A stretch of 42,155 bases of DNA from Pseudorhizobium endolithicum (GCF_902153245.2 NZ_CABFWF030000010.1:394744-436898), one strand, 5' to 3'. Numbered from the stretch's first letter, positions 1-12,404 are shown. The notes: a model not told the origin generated them from the sequence alone. Made by a program: numbers and translations.

Positions 1-358
1 AGCGGTTTATAGTCCCAACCTCCAAAACAAGTCAACACGCTTTTTCCGCCCCCGCAAAGATTTCCGCTAAGCCATTGGTAGATAACGGCGAATTAGACGA
101 ACCGCCGAAAACCACTCCCCCACCAGCAAAAACCGCGCGCCCTACCCGCCATCCATCCCATCCCCCCACACCCCCTCCGCCCCCAGATCTTCACATTTGT
201 AAGGTCTATACCCCAATCCGTGAAATGGGCCGGGGCCGGAGCGGCGGCACACCGCTTGCCGATTTGACACGGCAGGGCGAAAGGGGCACATGTTTGCGCA
301 AATTCCCGCCGCGACAATGCACCCGTCCAAGAGGGCAACAGGGGACAGAAACGACCGC
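1..358. other. Gene-free stretch upstream of the M23 peptidase gene
   Basis: No protein with family character is visible on either strand. The first 230 bases are unusually rich in C and A runs on the plus strand. The only regulatory hint is a TTGACA hexamer at 264-269 on the plus strand, which could be the -35 box of the promoter of the downstream peptidase gene; no convincing -10 box lies 17 bases further on, so the promoter is only a suggestion. Confidence 0.4.
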
Positions 359-2293
359 ATGATCAACGCCCGCAGCATGATCCGGACGCTCGGCAACGAG
401 CCGCCCCTCCTGGCCGATGGCCGGCGGGCGCCCGATCGGCGCGAAATCTCACTGCGCTGGCTCTCCGGCACCTTCCTTACCGGCATCACCTCCTCGGTTC
501 TCATGGGGGTGGCCCTCTTTGCCGCGCTCGACGGGCGCCAGCAATTGGCGACGCCCGCCGAAGCCTCCGCCATGCTTCCGATGGAGGAGGAGGCCGACAG
601 CGTCACCCGCGGCGGGCGCCTTCTCGGCGGCAACATCGTCGCCATGCCGACGGACCGCAAGGTGATGGAGGTCTCCACCGTCGTCCACGAGGGCAATAAG
701 GAGGTCATCCGCCGCCGTCCCTTCGCGCATGTGAAGATGAACCTTGCGGCCAATCACGTGGCGCAGGAGGATTATCCCGATTTCGATCCTCTCACCATCT
801 TCGCCTCGAGCGAGGGGCCGGCGCCCAGCGCAGGGAGCACGGGGGTCATCTACGGGTCGGAGGTCGAATCGGAGGTGAGCCTCCGCGCGCTCCCCTTCCC
901 GGCCAGCGGCGCCCGCTATCCCTATGCACCGTCCATGTCACTGGAGGAGGTCGAGGAGAACATCCGCTCCAACGGCTCCGTCCTGACCGATGGCCACACC
1001 CAGCTTTCCGCCCTCTACTATGTCGATCCGCAGCGTTTTTCGACGGCGGAGGACGGGCTGGACCTTACCGCCGGCCTGACCGCGCGTATCCTCGAGCAGA
1101 ACATGTCGGTGAGCCCGGCCGAACCGGTGACGCCGCAGACCCGCGACTACGCCGACGACATCATCCCGATCCGTTCGGAGAAGGAAATCGCCACCGCCCT
1201 GACGGATGTCGGCTATCCCGAAGGCAAGGCGCAAGAGATCGCCGGCCATCTCGGCAACCGGCTGAGCGAGCCGAAGCTCCTGCCCGGCGACGTGCTGCGC
1301 ATCGGCGTGCTGCAGCAGGGCGAGATGGTGATGGTCGTCCGCGCCTCCGTCTACCGCCATGGGCGGCATGACGTCACTATCGCGCTCAACGATCACGGCC
1401 GGATCGTCGACGCCGAGGAGCCGCCGATGATCGACGCGGTCGCGGGTGCCTTCAGTGATCAGCCACCCCAGGTCGCCACCGGCCGCGAACTGCCGCGTGT
1501 CTATGACGGCATCTACAGGGCCGCCCTCTCCTACGGCATGACGGCGGACATGACCGGCCTGCTCGTGAAGCTGCTGGCCAGCAGCGTCGACCTGCAGGCG
1601 CAGTTGAAGCCGACCGACCGTATCGAGGCCTTCTTTTCCGTCCAGGACGAAAGCGGCCAGGCGAGCGAACAGTCCGAGCTTCTGTACGTGAACGCCCATT
1701 TCGGTGACACGACGACCCGCTTCTACCGCTTCCAGAACCCCGACGACGGCGGCATCGACTATTACGACGCCGACGGCCGCAGCATCCGGCAGTTCCTGCT
1801 GCGCAATCCGGTTCCGAACGGCCGCATGACCTCCGGCTTCGGCATGCGCCGCCACCCCATCCTGCGCTATGCCCGCATGCATACGGGCACCGATTGGGCG
1901 GCACCGCGCGGCACGCCGATCATTGCCGCCGGCAACGGCGTGGTGGAATCGGCGGGCTGGGACAAGGGCGGCTACGGCAACCAGACGCTGATCCGCCACG
2001 CCAACGGCTATGTCTCCTCCTACAACCATCAGAGCGCGATCGCCCGCGGCATCAAGCCGGGCGCCAAGGTGACCCAGGGTCAGGTCATCGGCTATGTCGG
2101 CTCCACCGGGCTTTCGACCGGTGCGCACCTGCATTACGAGCTCATGGTCAACGGCACCAAGGTGGACCCGATGAAGATCCGCCTGCCGGGGGGCAAGTCG
2201 CTGGAGGGGGAGAACCTCGCCCGCTTCAAGGAAGAGCGCAGCCGCATCGACGCGCTGCTCGGCGGCGATCCGGCGGAGGTCGCCAGCCGGTAG
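359..2293 (+). CDS. M23 family murein endopeptidase, membrane-anchored
   Basis: Likely cuts peptide cross-links of peptidoglycan, or regulates amidases, in the periplasm. About 644 residues from the chosen ATG. A hydrophobic segment at roughly residues 37-60 gives an N-terminal membrane anchor, followed by a long region without family signature. The C-terminal LytM/M23 domain shows the zinc ligands: the HTGTDW motif near residue 506 and the GAHLHYE motif near residue 589. The start is uncertain: an upstream ATG at 290 is in frame, but I prefer 359, shortly before the conserved-looking MIRTLGNEPPL stretch (a further ATG is at 377). All catalytic motifs are present, so it should be an active LytM enzyme. 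The exact substrate bond is not visible from sequence. Confidence 0.88.
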   Translation: MINARSMIRTLGNEPPLLADGRRAPDRREISLRWLSGTFLTGITSSVLMGVALFAALDGRQQLATPAEASAMLPMEEEADSVTRGGRLLGGNIVAMPTDRKVMEVSTVVHEGNKEVIRRRPFAHVKMNLAANHVAQEDYPDFDPLTIFASSEGPAPSAGSTGVIYGSEVESEVSLRALPFPASGARYPYAPSMSLEEVEENIRSNGSVLTDGHTQLSALYYVDPQRFSTAEDGLDLTAGLTARILEQNMSVSPAEPVTPQTRDYADDIIPIRSEKEIATALTDVGYPEGKAQEIAGHLGNRLSEPKLLPGDVLRIGVLQQGEMVMVVRASVYRHGRHDVTIALNDHGRIVDAEEPPMIDAVAGAFSDQPPQVATGRELPRVYDGIYRAALSYGMTADMTGLLVKLLASSVDLQAQLKPTDRIEAFFSVQDESGQASEQSELLYVNAHFGDTTTRFYRFQNPDDGGIDYYDADGRSIRQFLLRNPVPNGRMTSGFGMRRHPILRYARMHTGTDWAAPRGTPIIAAGNGVVESAGWDKGGYGNQTLIRHANGYVSSYNHQSAIARGIKPGAKVTQGQVIGYVGSTGLSTGAHLHYELMVNGTKVDPMKIRLPGGKSLEGENLARFKEERSRIDALLGGDPAEVASR

Positions 2294-2302
2294 CGGGCGG
2301 CG

Positions 2303-2607
2303 ATGGTATCCGATCCCGTTCCCATGAGGCGAAAGAGGCGCTGGAGCTGATCCGGCAATGCTTCCCCGAGGCGCTTGTCGCCGCCTATCTGGTGCAGATG
2401 TGGCGGACGCTCGCAGCCGGTGACTTCGTCTCCAAGGATGCCGCCGCCGACTGGGTCATGCCCCTGCTGCCGGGACGGAGAGCAGCATTGATCCGGCAGG
2501 CGAAGCTCCAATATCTCGGCCTCGGTGACATGGACTGGACGTCCGACCGGCAGCAGGTTCGGCGGGTGGCGGACGATCTGGCAACGCCCGTGGCTGCACT
2601 GCTCTGA
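2303..2607 (+). CDS. Small conserved-looking ORF with unresolved or frameshifted start
   Basis: The frame ending at 2607 encodes a coherent basic/aromatic protein of about 85-95 residues, with segments such as CFPEALVAAYLVQMWRTL and LLPGRRAALIRQAKLQYLGL. No family is recognised. That frame has no ATG, GTG or TTG between the end of the M23 gene and GTG 2392. An ATG at 2303 lies in a different frame and reads MVSDPV before it would need one extra base around 2318-2323 to join the SHEAKEALELI reading. Either the gene has a one-base deletion near its start, or it uses a rare start codon. It follows the peptidase by a few bases and probably shares its transcript. Confidence 0.45.
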
Positions 2608-2637
2608 CCGTCAGAACCAGGCCCGGCGCAAGCAAAC

Positions 2638-2659
2638 GGGGCCTCGCACTGGAGGCCCC
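2638..2659 (-). terminator. Hairpin between convergent ends, likely clpB terminator
   Basis: GGGGCCT at 2638-2644 pairs with AGGCCCC at 2653-2659 (7 bp, 8-base loop). On the minus strand it follows the clpB stop by about 27 bases and precedes a weak T-containing stretch. It also lies 30 bases after the plus-strand small ORF, so it may serve both directions. Confidence 0.5.
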
Positions 2660-2686
2660 CGCACTTCTTTCCAGAACGACGGAGGC

Positions 2687-5287
<2,601 letters not shown>

Positions 5288-5394
5288 GTCGAACCTCCAC
5301 AGATCGTTCCGCCCTTCGTAAGGCACGGACCGATGATTGAGATTGAGCTCCCTCAAAGGCGAGCCCGTCGCCGGATTGCCCGGCGTTGAAAATG

Positions 5395-5423
5395 ATATGG
5401 GAGGTCGTTTCGCAGATTTAAAG
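5395..5423 (-). promoter_or_regulatory. RpoH (sigma-32) type heat-shock promoter of clpB
   Basis: On the minus strand CTTTAA (5418-5423) and CCATAT (5395-5400) are separated by exactly 17 bases, close to the alphaproteobacterial RpoH pattern of CTTGAA and CCATAT. The boxes lie about 110 bases upstream of the clpB ATG. One base deviates in the -35 box. The downstream hsp20 gene of this window carries the same arrangement with a perfect CTTGAA, which supports the reading. Confidence 0.6.
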
Positions 5424-5494
5424 GAGCTGGCTGGCCGCGACACGATAGCTGCCCGCGGCCAGCTCCAGACTGCGATTCGCTAGGCTCCGGCACG

Positions 5495-5523
5495 AAAAAA
5501 GCCCCGGCCTTCCGACCGGAGCT
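5495..5523 (-). terminator. Rho-independent terminator of the DUF4167 gene
   Basis: On the minus strand AGCTCCGG pairs with CCGGGGCT (5501-5523, one G-T pair) and is followed by six T (A-tract 5495-5500 on plus). It lies about 30 bases after the stop of the DUF4167 gene and separates it from clpB. Confidence 0.85.
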
Positions 5524-5551
5524 TTGCAATGTCTTATTTAAGAAGACAGTC

Positions 5552-6274
5552 TTACTCGCCCGCTGCGTCAGCCAGTTCGGGCCGGGGTTCGGCAGCACCG
5601 TCCTCCTGGGCAGCACCTTCTTCTCCCCTACGGGGGCGACGCGGCCGATTGCCGGCATTGCGGCGGCGCGGCTGCCGTTCGGCCTGCGCGCCCTGCTCTT
5701 CCGATTCCGCGGCCACTTCTGCGGGGATACCCTCGATCACGGGTTGGGGGCCGGAGCCGTCGATGGCGGGTGCTGCCTCGGCAGCAGGAAGCTGGTCACG
5801 TTCGCGGCGATTCTGACGCTCGCGCTGTTGCTCACGTTGCTGCTGGTTGTCCCGACGCTGCGGCTGAGCCTCCGCCGAAGGCTGCTGGCGGAACGAACCT
5901 TCGTCGTCGCCCTCGGTCGTTTCGATGTCGTCGCCCTCCTGGCCGTCGCGATCCTGGAACTCGCCGCGATCGTCACGCTGGAAGCGCTCCTGCATCTGTG
6001 CCTGCGCGGCGGCGATGATGCGGTTGTAGTGTTCCGCATGCTGCAGGTAGTTTTCGGCTATCACCCGGTCGCCGGAGCTCTGGGCATCGCGCGCCAGGGC
6101 CGCATATTTTTCCGCAATATGCTGGGCCGTCCCGCGGATCTTCACGTCTGGGCCGGAGCTGTCATAGGTGCGGGTAAGAGGGTTGCCGCCCTTGCGGTTG
6201 AAGTTATTGCCGCCGCCGCCATTGTTGCTGCCGCCGCGCCCTCGACCGCGCTTGTTCTGCTGTCCTGGCCTCAT
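5552..6274 (-). CDS. DUF4167 domain-containing protein, probable RNA-binding-like low-complexity protein
   Basis: 240 residues from the ATG at 6274 (MRPGQQNKRGRGRGG), preceded by AGGTGA. The N-terminal part is Arg/Gly/Asn-rich, followed by the DUF4167 core at about 35-90 (TRTYDSSGPDVKIRGTAQHI and the following AEKYAALARDAQSSGD stretch). The rest is very charged and Gln/Arg/Glu-rich with no predicted fold. DUF4167 is widespread in Rhizobiales with no assigned function; the RGG-like start and charged tail would suit nucleic acid binding, which is inference. The open frame reaches upstream to 6379 but the extension lacks family character. Own transcript, ended by the hairpin at 5495-5523. Confidence 0.85.
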   Translation of the reverse strand: MRPGQQNKRGRGRGGSNNGGGGNNFNRKGGNPLTRTYDSSGPDVKIRGTAQHIAEKYAALARDAQSSGDRVIAENYLQHAEHYNRIIAAAQAQMQERFQRDDRGEFQDRDGQEGDDIETTEGDDEGSFRQQPSAEAQPQRRDNQQQREQQRERQNRRERDQLPAAEAAPAIDGSGPQPVIEGIPAEVAAESEEQGAQAERQPRRRNAGNRPRRPRRGEEGAAQEDGAAEPRPELADAAGE

Positions 6275-6576
6275 AGATAGATCACCTGAATTGTCTGTTG
6301 TCCGCTGATAAGGGGCCGCGCAGCCATGCTGGCTTCCGCCAGACCAAGACTTCGCGCGCCGCGGACAGGAGGACACCAAGCCGCCTGCCGCTTGTGAAAG
6401 TCAAATTACCTGAATCACGCACCAGGAAATGTTCAACCTTTGAAACTCAAAAGAGCCGGTTTCAGGGTTGACCTTAACCCGAACGAATCTCCGTTCATTC
6501 CCAGCCGCCCCGGTACGTGGCCGCAAACTATCGTGCTTCCTCTGGAAATCCAAGCCTTTTCTTTCGCTGTGCAAAA
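6275..6576. other. Gene-free stretch between prmC and the DUF4167 gene
   Basis: Short open frames here on both strands show no family character. The region is less GC-rich than its flanks and should hold the DUF4167 promoter (minus strand) and the end of the prfA-prmC transcript, but I see no clear promoter boxes or T-tailed hairpin. Confidence 0.4.
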
Positions 6577-7446
6577 TCAGGTATCCGGCCCCTGCCGCGT
6601 CATCACGAGCACACGGTCGTTGCCGCCGAAGTCGCACACCGACTGCCCAGGCACGTACCCTTTCGAGGTAAAAAGCTCGCTCACCGCATCCTTCTGGTCG
6701 AACCCGATTTCCACACCTACCGTTCCGCCGGGTTCGAGAACTTCCGCAGCACCTGCCGCGATCGTCCGATAGGCATCCATTCCGTCGGGGCCGCCATCAA
6801 GGGCAGCCAGGGGATCGAAGTTCCTGACCTCGGGTTCCAGTGTCGCGATGACGTCAGTCCGTATATAGGGTGGATTTGACACGATCATGTCGAACCGCTG
6901 CCCAATGTTCTGGAACCAATCGCTGCGAACCGCTTCGAACCGGTCTTGAAGACCGAGAGCCGCGGCATTCGCCTGAGCCGTCTGCAAGGCATCCGCAGAG
7001 ATATCGGCGCCAAGCCCGGTCGCTTCCGGGCATTCCTTCAGGAGTGCGAGCAGGATTGCGCCCGTTCCGGTCCCGAGGTCCAGGATGCGTACCGCACCCT
7101 TGGCCGCCGCGACCTGCCTTGCATAAGGCAGCATGGCATCGACGAGAACTTCCGTATCCGAGCGGGGTTCCAGCGTGCCTCGGGATAGCCGCATCGGCAT
7201 TCCGTGGAATTCACGCACTCCTAATATGCGATGTACCGGCTCGCGTTTCAAGCGGCGTGCGATGGCATTTTCTATGTCGGCCCTCTCCGCCGCCGAAACG
7301 GCACGGTCCGCACCGGTGAAGACCTCGGTATGGGTCAGGCCGAGTAGCCCTCCGATAAGGATACGCGCCTCGATCGCCGCATCGGGAAGCCCGGCCGCCG
7401 CGAAGCGAGCCCTCGCCTCTCCGACAAGTGCCCCGAGCGTCGTCAC
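6577..7446 (-). CDS. prmC: Peptide chain release factor N5-glutamine methyltransferase
   Basis: SAM-dependent enzyme that methylates the Gln of the GGQ motif in release factors. 289 residues. It shows an N-terminal helical substrate-binding domain, then a Rossmann methyltransferase domain with SAM motif [11 protein letters not shown] and the diagnostic NPPY motif (SNPPYIRTD, near residue 190). It starts with GTG at 7446, whose bases overlap the TGA of prfA (GTGA), so it is translationally coupled to the gene for its own substrate. Typical length and a typical neighbour. Confidence 0.96.
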   Translation of the reverse strand: MTTLGALVGEARARFAAAGLPDAAIEARILIGGLLGLTHTEVFTGADRAVSAAERADIENAIARRLKREPVHRILGVREFHGMPMRLSRGTLEPRSDTEVLVDAMLPYARQVAAAKGAVRILDLGTGTGAILLALLKECPEATGLGADISADALQTAQANAAALGLQDRFEAVRSDWFQNIGQRFDMIVSNPPYIRTDVIATLEPEVRNFDPLAALDGGPDGMDAYRTIAAGAAEVLEPGGTVGVEIGFDQKDAVSELFTSKGYVPGQSVCDFGGNDRVLVMTRQGPDT

Positions 7447-8525
7447 CCCTGCTGCTCGCCGAGTTGCGCCAGCTGCCCCGCCTGATAGTCGGCGATAAGC
7501 GCGTCGACCACCTCGTCGATCTCCCCTTCCATCATCCGGTCGAGCTTGTAGAGCGTCAGGTTGATGCGGTGGTCGGTTATCCGTCCCTGCGGAAAGTTGT
7601 AGGTGCGGATGCGTTCGGACCGGTCGCCGGAGCCCACCTGGCTCTTGCGATCCGCGGACCGCTCGCTCTCGGCCCTCTGCCGTTCCATGTCGTAGAGGCG
7701 CGAGCGCAGCACCTGCATGGCCTTCGCCCTGTTCTGGTGCTGCGATTTTTCCGAACTGGTCACCACCAGCCCCGTCGGCAGATGGGTGATGCGGACGGCG
7801 GAGTCCGTCGTGTTGACGTGCTGTCCGCCGGCACCCGAGGAGCGCATCGTATCGATGCGGATGTCCTCCGGACGGATCTCGATATCGATCTCCTCCGCTT
7901 CCGGCAGGACCGCGACGGTCGCGGCCGAGGTATGGATCCGCCCCTGCGTCTCCGTATCCGGCACACGCTGGACCCGATGGACACCGGACTCGAACTTCAG
8001 CTTGGAGAAGACGCCCCGCCCGCTGACGGTCGCGATGATTTCACGGAAGCCGCCGGCCTCGCCCTCGCTGGCGGAAAGCACCTCGACCTTCCAGCCCTTG
8101 CCCGCCGCATACCGCTCGTACATCCGGAACAGGTCGCCGGCAAAGAGCGCGGCCTCGTTGCCGCCGGTGCCGGCGCGGATTTCCAGAATGGCGCTCTTCT
8201 CGTCCGCCGCATCCTTCGGCAGGAGCAGGACCTGCATGTCCTTCTCCAGCGCCTCGACCCTCTCCTCGGCGTCCGGCAGTTCCATCTCGGCCAGCTCGCG
8301 CATCTCTCGGTCGGTCGCCTTGTCCGCCAGCAGCGCCTTGAGGCCTGCCACTTCGGTCGTTGCCTTCTCGAAATCGCGGATCTTGCGGACGACCGGCTGC
8401 AGTTCCGCATATTCCGAAGCCAGCCTGACATAGACGTCGGAGGCCGGGCCTTCGGACATTCGGGCCTCGATTTCGCCGAAGCGGCGCTCCAGCTCGCGCA
8501 TCTTGTCTACAGGAAGCTTCGCCAC
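7443..8525 (-). CDS. prfA: Peptide chain release factor 1
   Basis: Recognises UAA and UAG stop codons and triggers peptide release. 360 residues, full length. The RF1 codon-recognition loop reads PDT in the [16 protein letters not shown] region (family pattern PxT), and the catalytic GGQ lies in [13 protein letters not shown] near residue 231. ATG start at 8525, 24 bases after the ptsP stop. Forms a coupled pair with prmC through a four-base overlap. The order ptsP-prfA-prmC suggests one operon. Confidence 0.97.
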   Translation of the reverse strand: MAKLPVDKMRELERRFGEIEARMSEGPASDVYVRLASEYAELQPVVRKIRDFEKATTEVAGLKALLADKATDREMRELAEMELPDAEERVEALEKDMQVLLLPKDAADEKSAILEIRAGTGGNEAALFAGDLFRMYERYAAGKGWKVEVLSASEGEAGGFREIIATVSGRGVFSKLKFESGVHRVQRVPDTETQGRIHTSAATVAVLPEAEEIDIEIRPEDIRIDTMRSSGAGGQHVNTTDSAVRITHLPTGLVVTSSEKSQHQNRAKAMQVLRSRLYDMERQRAESERSADRKSQVGSGDRSERIRTYNFPQGRITDHRINLTLYKLDRMMEGEIDEVVDALIADYQAGQLAQLGEQQG

Positions 8526-8551
8526 CCGGATCTACTCCATCATTGCTCTTG

Positions 8552-10819
8552 TCAGAGCGGGATACCGTTCTCGGCCGCAAAACGGATGAGCAGATCACGG
8601 ACCGGCTCTCCCGTCCGCGTATCGTCCAGCGCCGCGTTCAGCGTCTCCATCAGCCTGCCCGCATCGAGCGACAGGAGCATGGCCTTGACAGGCCCGATCG
8701 AGGTCGGCGCCATCGATACGGAGCGGAAGCCGAGACCGATCAGCGCCATGGCGGAAAGCGGCTTGCCGGCCATCTCGCCGCACAGCGTCAGCGGAGTGTT
8801 GTTGCGATCGGCCGCCCTCACGATATCGCGCAGGATCCGCAGGAACGGCTTGCCCAGCATGTCGAAGCGGTCGGAGACCCGGGCATTGCCGCGGTCGGCC
8901 GCCATCGAGAACTGGAAGAGGTCGTTGGAGCCCACGGAAACGAAATCCACCTCGGCCATCAGCTCGTCCAGCTGCCACATCAGGGCCGGCACTTCCAGCA
9001 TGGCGCCGAACGAGAGCTTGCGCGGCAGGCTGTGTCCGAACTTCGACAGGTGCTGCACCTCCTTCTGCAGGAGTTCGCGTACCGCATGGATTTCGGCCAC
9101 TTCCGTCACCATCGGCAGCATCATTCGCAGCTCGGAGTCCGCCGAAGCCCGCAGAAGCGCCCGCAGCTGCGTGCGCAACAGGCCCGGCCGGTCGAGCGAC
9201 AGGCGGATCGCCCGCCAGCCTAGCGCCGGATTCTCCTCTTCGTGCGCACGGAAATAGGAGACCACCTTGTCGCCGCCGATATCGAGCGCCCGGAACGTCA
9301 CGGGCCGGCTGCCCGCCTGCCGGATGACCGTGCGATAGAATGCCTCCTGCTCCTCCAGCTTGGGCATGGTCGAGGCGATCATGAACTGCAGTTCCGTGCG
9401 GAACAGCCCAATGCCGTCCGCCCCCGATTCCGGCAGATGCGGCAGGTCCACGATCAGCCCGGCATTCATCATCAGGCTGATGCGCTTGCCATCCTTCGTA
9501 ACGGGATCGACGTCGCGCAGCGCCCGGAACTGTTCCTGGCGGCGAGCGCGAAGCCGGACCTTCTCCTCGTAGGCCTTCAGCACGTCGGGCACCGGCCGCA
9601 GGTGAAGCTGGCCGTCGTCGCCGTCGATGATTGCCGCATCACCGTTCTCGGCAAGCGCCACCGCCCCGGCGGCCTGGCCGACCACCGGGATGCCCATCGC
9701 CCGTGCCACGATCACCACATGGCTGGTCACGGCGCCATCCTCCAGCACGAGCCCACGCAGCCGTTCCCGCGGATAATCGAGAAGTTCGGCCGCACCCATG
9801 GCGCGCGCGAAGATGATCGCATCCGCCGGCAGTCCCTCGCTGATCGCCCGTCCGCTGAACCCGGTCAGCTGCCGCAGCAGCCGGTTCGCGAGGTCATCGA
9901 AGTCGTGCATCCGCTCCCGAAGATAAGGGTCGGTCAGGCGCATCATCCGCGCCTTGGTATCGCTCTGGACCTTCTCGACCGCCGCTTCCGCCGTCAGGCC
10001 GTTGTGGATCGCCTCTTCCATGCGGCGCACCCAGCCCTGGTCGTAGGCGAACATCCTGTAGGTCTCGAGGACCTCACGATGCTCGCCTTCGGTCGCCACG
10101 TCCCGCCGCGACAGCATGTCGTCGATCGAGATCCTGAGCGAGCCGAGCGCCTCGGCCAGCCGCCGGACCTCGCTCTCGGCATCCTCGTTGAGCAGATTGG
10201 TGACCACCACGCGCGGCTCGTGCAGAACCACATGGCCGAGACCGATGCCTTCGTTGTAGCCGTCACCCCCGATGGTGACGGCACGCGTCAGGTCGAGCTC
10301 GAGGCCCGGCTTGGTAATCTTCTTCAGTTCCCCCGTCGCAATCATCTCGGCAATTACCATCGCGGTCGTTTCAAGCGCCTCGACCTCATCCTCGCGATAG
10401 GTCCGACTCGCCCTGTTCTGAACGACGAGGACGCCCAAAGTGCGACCGGCTCTCAAGATCGGGACGCCGAGGAAGGAATGGTAGATTTCTTCTCCCGTTT
10501 CAGGGAGATAGCGGAAGGCGGGATGCGCCTGCGCGTCCGAAAGGTTGAGCGGCTGGGCCGAGGCGGCGATGGTGCCGACAAGCCCCTGCCCCATTTTCAG
10601 CTGCGACAGATGGACGGCTTCGGGATTGAGACCCTCGGTGGCGTAGAGCTCCAGCACCCCGTCCGATCGCAGCACATAGACCGAGCAGACCTCCGCCACC
10701 ATGTTGCTGGCGATCTGGCGGACGATGCGGTCAAGGCGCTCCTGCGGATCGAGCGGCTCCGCCATCAGTTCGCGCAGCCGCCGCAGCAGAACGCGCGGAC
10801 CCGCCGACAGCTCTCTCAT
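8552..10819 (-). CDS. ptsP: Phosphoenolpyruvate-protein phosphotransferase EI-Ntr
   Basis: First enzyme of the nitrogen phosphotransferase system: it takes phosphate from PEP and passes it to NPr, linking carbon/nitrogen status to regulation rather than sugar uptake. About 755 residues: N-terminal GAF domain (about 20-165), which marks EI-Ntr, then the phospho-carrier domain with the active His in VTSHVVIVAR near 363, and the PEP-binding TIM barrel with GSNDLFQFSMA and CGEMAGKP. Three in-frame ATGs (10828, 10825, 10819) sit behind GGGAG; I chose MRELSAGP at 10819 on family resemblance, but 10825 has as good a spacing. Confidence 0.95.
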   Translation of the reverse strand: MRELSAGPRVLLRRLRELMAEPLDPQERLDRIVRQIASNMVAEVCSVYVLRSDGVLELYATEGLNPEAVHLSQLKMGQGLVGTIAASAQPLNLSDAQAHPAFRYLPETGEEIYHSFLGVPILRAGRTLGVLVVQNRASRTYREDEVEALETTAMVIAEMIATGELKKITKPGLELDLTRAVTIGGDGYNEGIGLGHVVLHEPRVVVTNLLNEDAESEVRRLAEALGSLRISIDDMLSRRDVATEGEHREVLETYRMFAYDQGWVRRMEEAIHNGLTAEAAVEKVQSDTKARMMRLTDPYLRERMHDFDDLANRLLRQLTGFSGRAISEGLPADAIIFARAMGAAELLDYPRERLRGLVLEDGAVTSHVVIVARAMGIPVVGQAAGAVALAENGDAAIIDGDDGQLHLRPVPDVLKAYEEKVRLRARRQEQFRALRDVDPVTKDGKRISLMMNAGLIVDLPHLPESGADGIGLFRTELQFMIASTMPKLEEQEAFYRTVIRQAGSRPVTFRALDIGGDKVVSYFRAHEEENPALGWRAIRLSLDRPGLLRTQLRALLRASADSELRMMLPMVTEVAEIHAVRELLQKEVQHLSKFGHSLPRKLSFGAMLEVPALMWQLDELMAEVDFVSVGSNDLFQFSMAADRGNARVSDRFDMLGKPFLRILRDIVRAADRNNTPLTLCGEMAGKPLSAMALIGLGFRSVSMAPTSIGPVKAMLLSLDAGRLMETLNAALDDTRTGEPVRDLLIRFAAENGIPL

Positions 10820-10903
10820 CGGCATCATCGCTCCCGAAACAAGGTGCCCCACCCGTCGGCACCGCCCCTTCCCTGCAGGAAAGCGCAGCCCTTCGGCTCA
10901 TGT

Positions 10904-12178
10904 TCAACTCTTATCGAGACCGTAGGCGGAATGCAAAGTCCGAACGGCCAGTTCCGAGTATGCGCCGTCGATAAGAATGGAAATCTTGATTTCGGATGTC
11001 GTGATCGCCTTGATGTTGATGCCTTTTTCAGCAAGTGCCTTGAAAGCATGCGCAGCGACCCCGGCATGGCTGCGCATGCCGATGCCGATGACCGACACCT
11101 TGCAGAGACCTGATTCGTTCTGCGCGACGTCGAAGCCGATTTTTTCCTTGTTGTCCTCGAGGATCCTGAGCGCCTTCTGCACGTCTCCATAGGGAACCGT
11201 GAAGGTCATGTCGGTGCGCGATCCGTCCTCGGAAATGTTTTGCACGATCATGTCGACGTTGATGTGGGCTTCCGCAAGCGGTCCGAAGATGGCGGCCGAA
11301 ACGCCGGGGCGGTCGGCCAGCCGGCGGAGCGAAATCTGCGCCTCATCCTTGGCATAGGCTATGCCGGTAACGACTTCCTGTTCCACGATCTCTTCCTCGT
11401 CGCAAATCAATGTGCCGGGCGGGTTCAGGAGGTCGCCCATGCCCGGCGCATCGGGATCCTCGAAACTCGACCGCACGAAGGTGCGGACCTTGTGGACCAT
11501 GGCAAGTTCGACGGAGCGAACCTGCAGCACCTTGGCGCCGAGCGACGCCATTTCCAGCATTTCCTCGAAGGTGATCTTCTTCAGCCGCCGAGCCGTCGGC
11601 ACGATGCGCGGGTCCGTGGTATAGACGCCGTCGACATCCGTATAGATGTCGCAACGGTCTGCCTTGACCGCAGCAGCAATGGCGACTGCGGACGTGTCAG
11701 AGCCGCCGCGTCCAAGGGTGGCGATGCGATTGTCAGGGCCTATACCCTGGAAACCGGCAACCACCGCGACCTGCCCCTCGCCCATCCGACGGATGATGTC
11801 CGTGCCATCGATCTCAAGGATGCGCGCGGCGCCATGTGCATTATCTGTCTTGATCGGGATCTGCCATCCCTGCCAGGAACGCGCGTTGACGCCCATAGAC
11901 TGCAGCGCGACGGCGAGCAACCCTGACGTCACCTGCTCGCCGGACGCGACCACTGCGTCATACTCACGGGCGTCATAGAAGGGGGAATCGCCGCCGGCGA
12001 CCTTGGGCATGTCCTGAACCCAGCCCACCAGTTCGTTTGTCTTGCCGGACATTGCCGAGACGACCACGGCCACCTCGTGACCGGCATCGACCTCGCGTTT
12101 CACATGGCGCGCGACATTATGAATGCGTTCCAGATTGGCGACCGAAGTGCCGCCGAACTTCATGACGATGCGAGCCAT
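10904..12178 (-). CDS. lysC: Aspartate kinase
   Basis: Phosphorylates aspartate, the first step to lysine, threonine, methionine and diaminopimelate. 424 residues from the ATG at 12178 (MARIVMKFGGTSV). The KFGGTS signature is at 7-12, the kinase domain fills about 1-250, and two ACT domains for amino-acid feedback follow. The open frame continues far upstream to 12784 as a low-complexity shadow of the neighbouring SH3-like gene and should not be used as start. Followed by ptsP after about 85 bases on the same strand. Confidence 0.97.
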   Translation of the reverse strand: MARIVMKFGGTSVANLERIHNVARHVKREVDAGHEVAVVVSAMSGKTNELVGWVQDMPKVAGGDSPFYDAREYDAVVASGEQVTSGLLAVALQSMGVNARSWQGWQIPIKTDNAHGAARILEIDGTDIIRRMGEGQVAVVAGFQGIGPDNRIATLGRGGSDTSAVAIAAAVKADRCDIYTDVDGVYTTDPRIVPTARRLKKITFEEMLEMASLGAKVLQVRSVELAMVHKVRTFVRSSFEDPDAPGMGDLLNPPGTLICDEEEIVEQEVVTGIAYAKDEAQISLRRLADRPGVSAAIFGPLAEAHINVDMIVQNISEDGSRTDMTFTVPYGDVQKALRILEDNKEKIGFDVAQNESGLCKVSVIGIGMRSHAGVAAHAFKALAEKGINIKAITTSEIKISILIDGAYSELAVRTLHSAYGLDKS

Positions 12179-12317
12179 GCTGATCAATACCACCCGTTCG
12201 CTCCCGCGGGAGCGGCTGTCTTTGCCCGTCTTGCAGGCAAGGCGGGATTTCGCCGCGTCTCTTATCGAAAAGGGGGGTGGGGCGCAATGGCGGCAAGAGC
12301 GAAGCCTGGCGACCTGA

Positions 12318-12346
12318 AAGAAAAAGAACGCCCGTCGCGGGCGTTC
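12318..12346 (-). terminator. Rho-independent terminator of the SH3-like gene
   Basis: GAACGCCCG (12326-12334) pairs perfectly with CGGGCGTTC (12338-12346) over a three-base loop. On the minus strand it is followed by a T-rich tract (12318-12325). It ends the transcript of the secreted SH3-like gene and separates it from lysC. Confidence 0.88.
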
Positions 12347-12404
12347 CGAGTTGAATGGTTCTCCGACTGCAGTCAGGGCGGTCGGTAATCTCAATGACCG
12401 ACCA

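Noticed and set aside
7428..11113. Two long plus-strand open frames (609 and 623 codons) opposite prfA, ptsP and lysC
   Set aside because: They are antisense shadows of strongly supported genes; translations are Arg/His/Ala-rich and cross gene borders.
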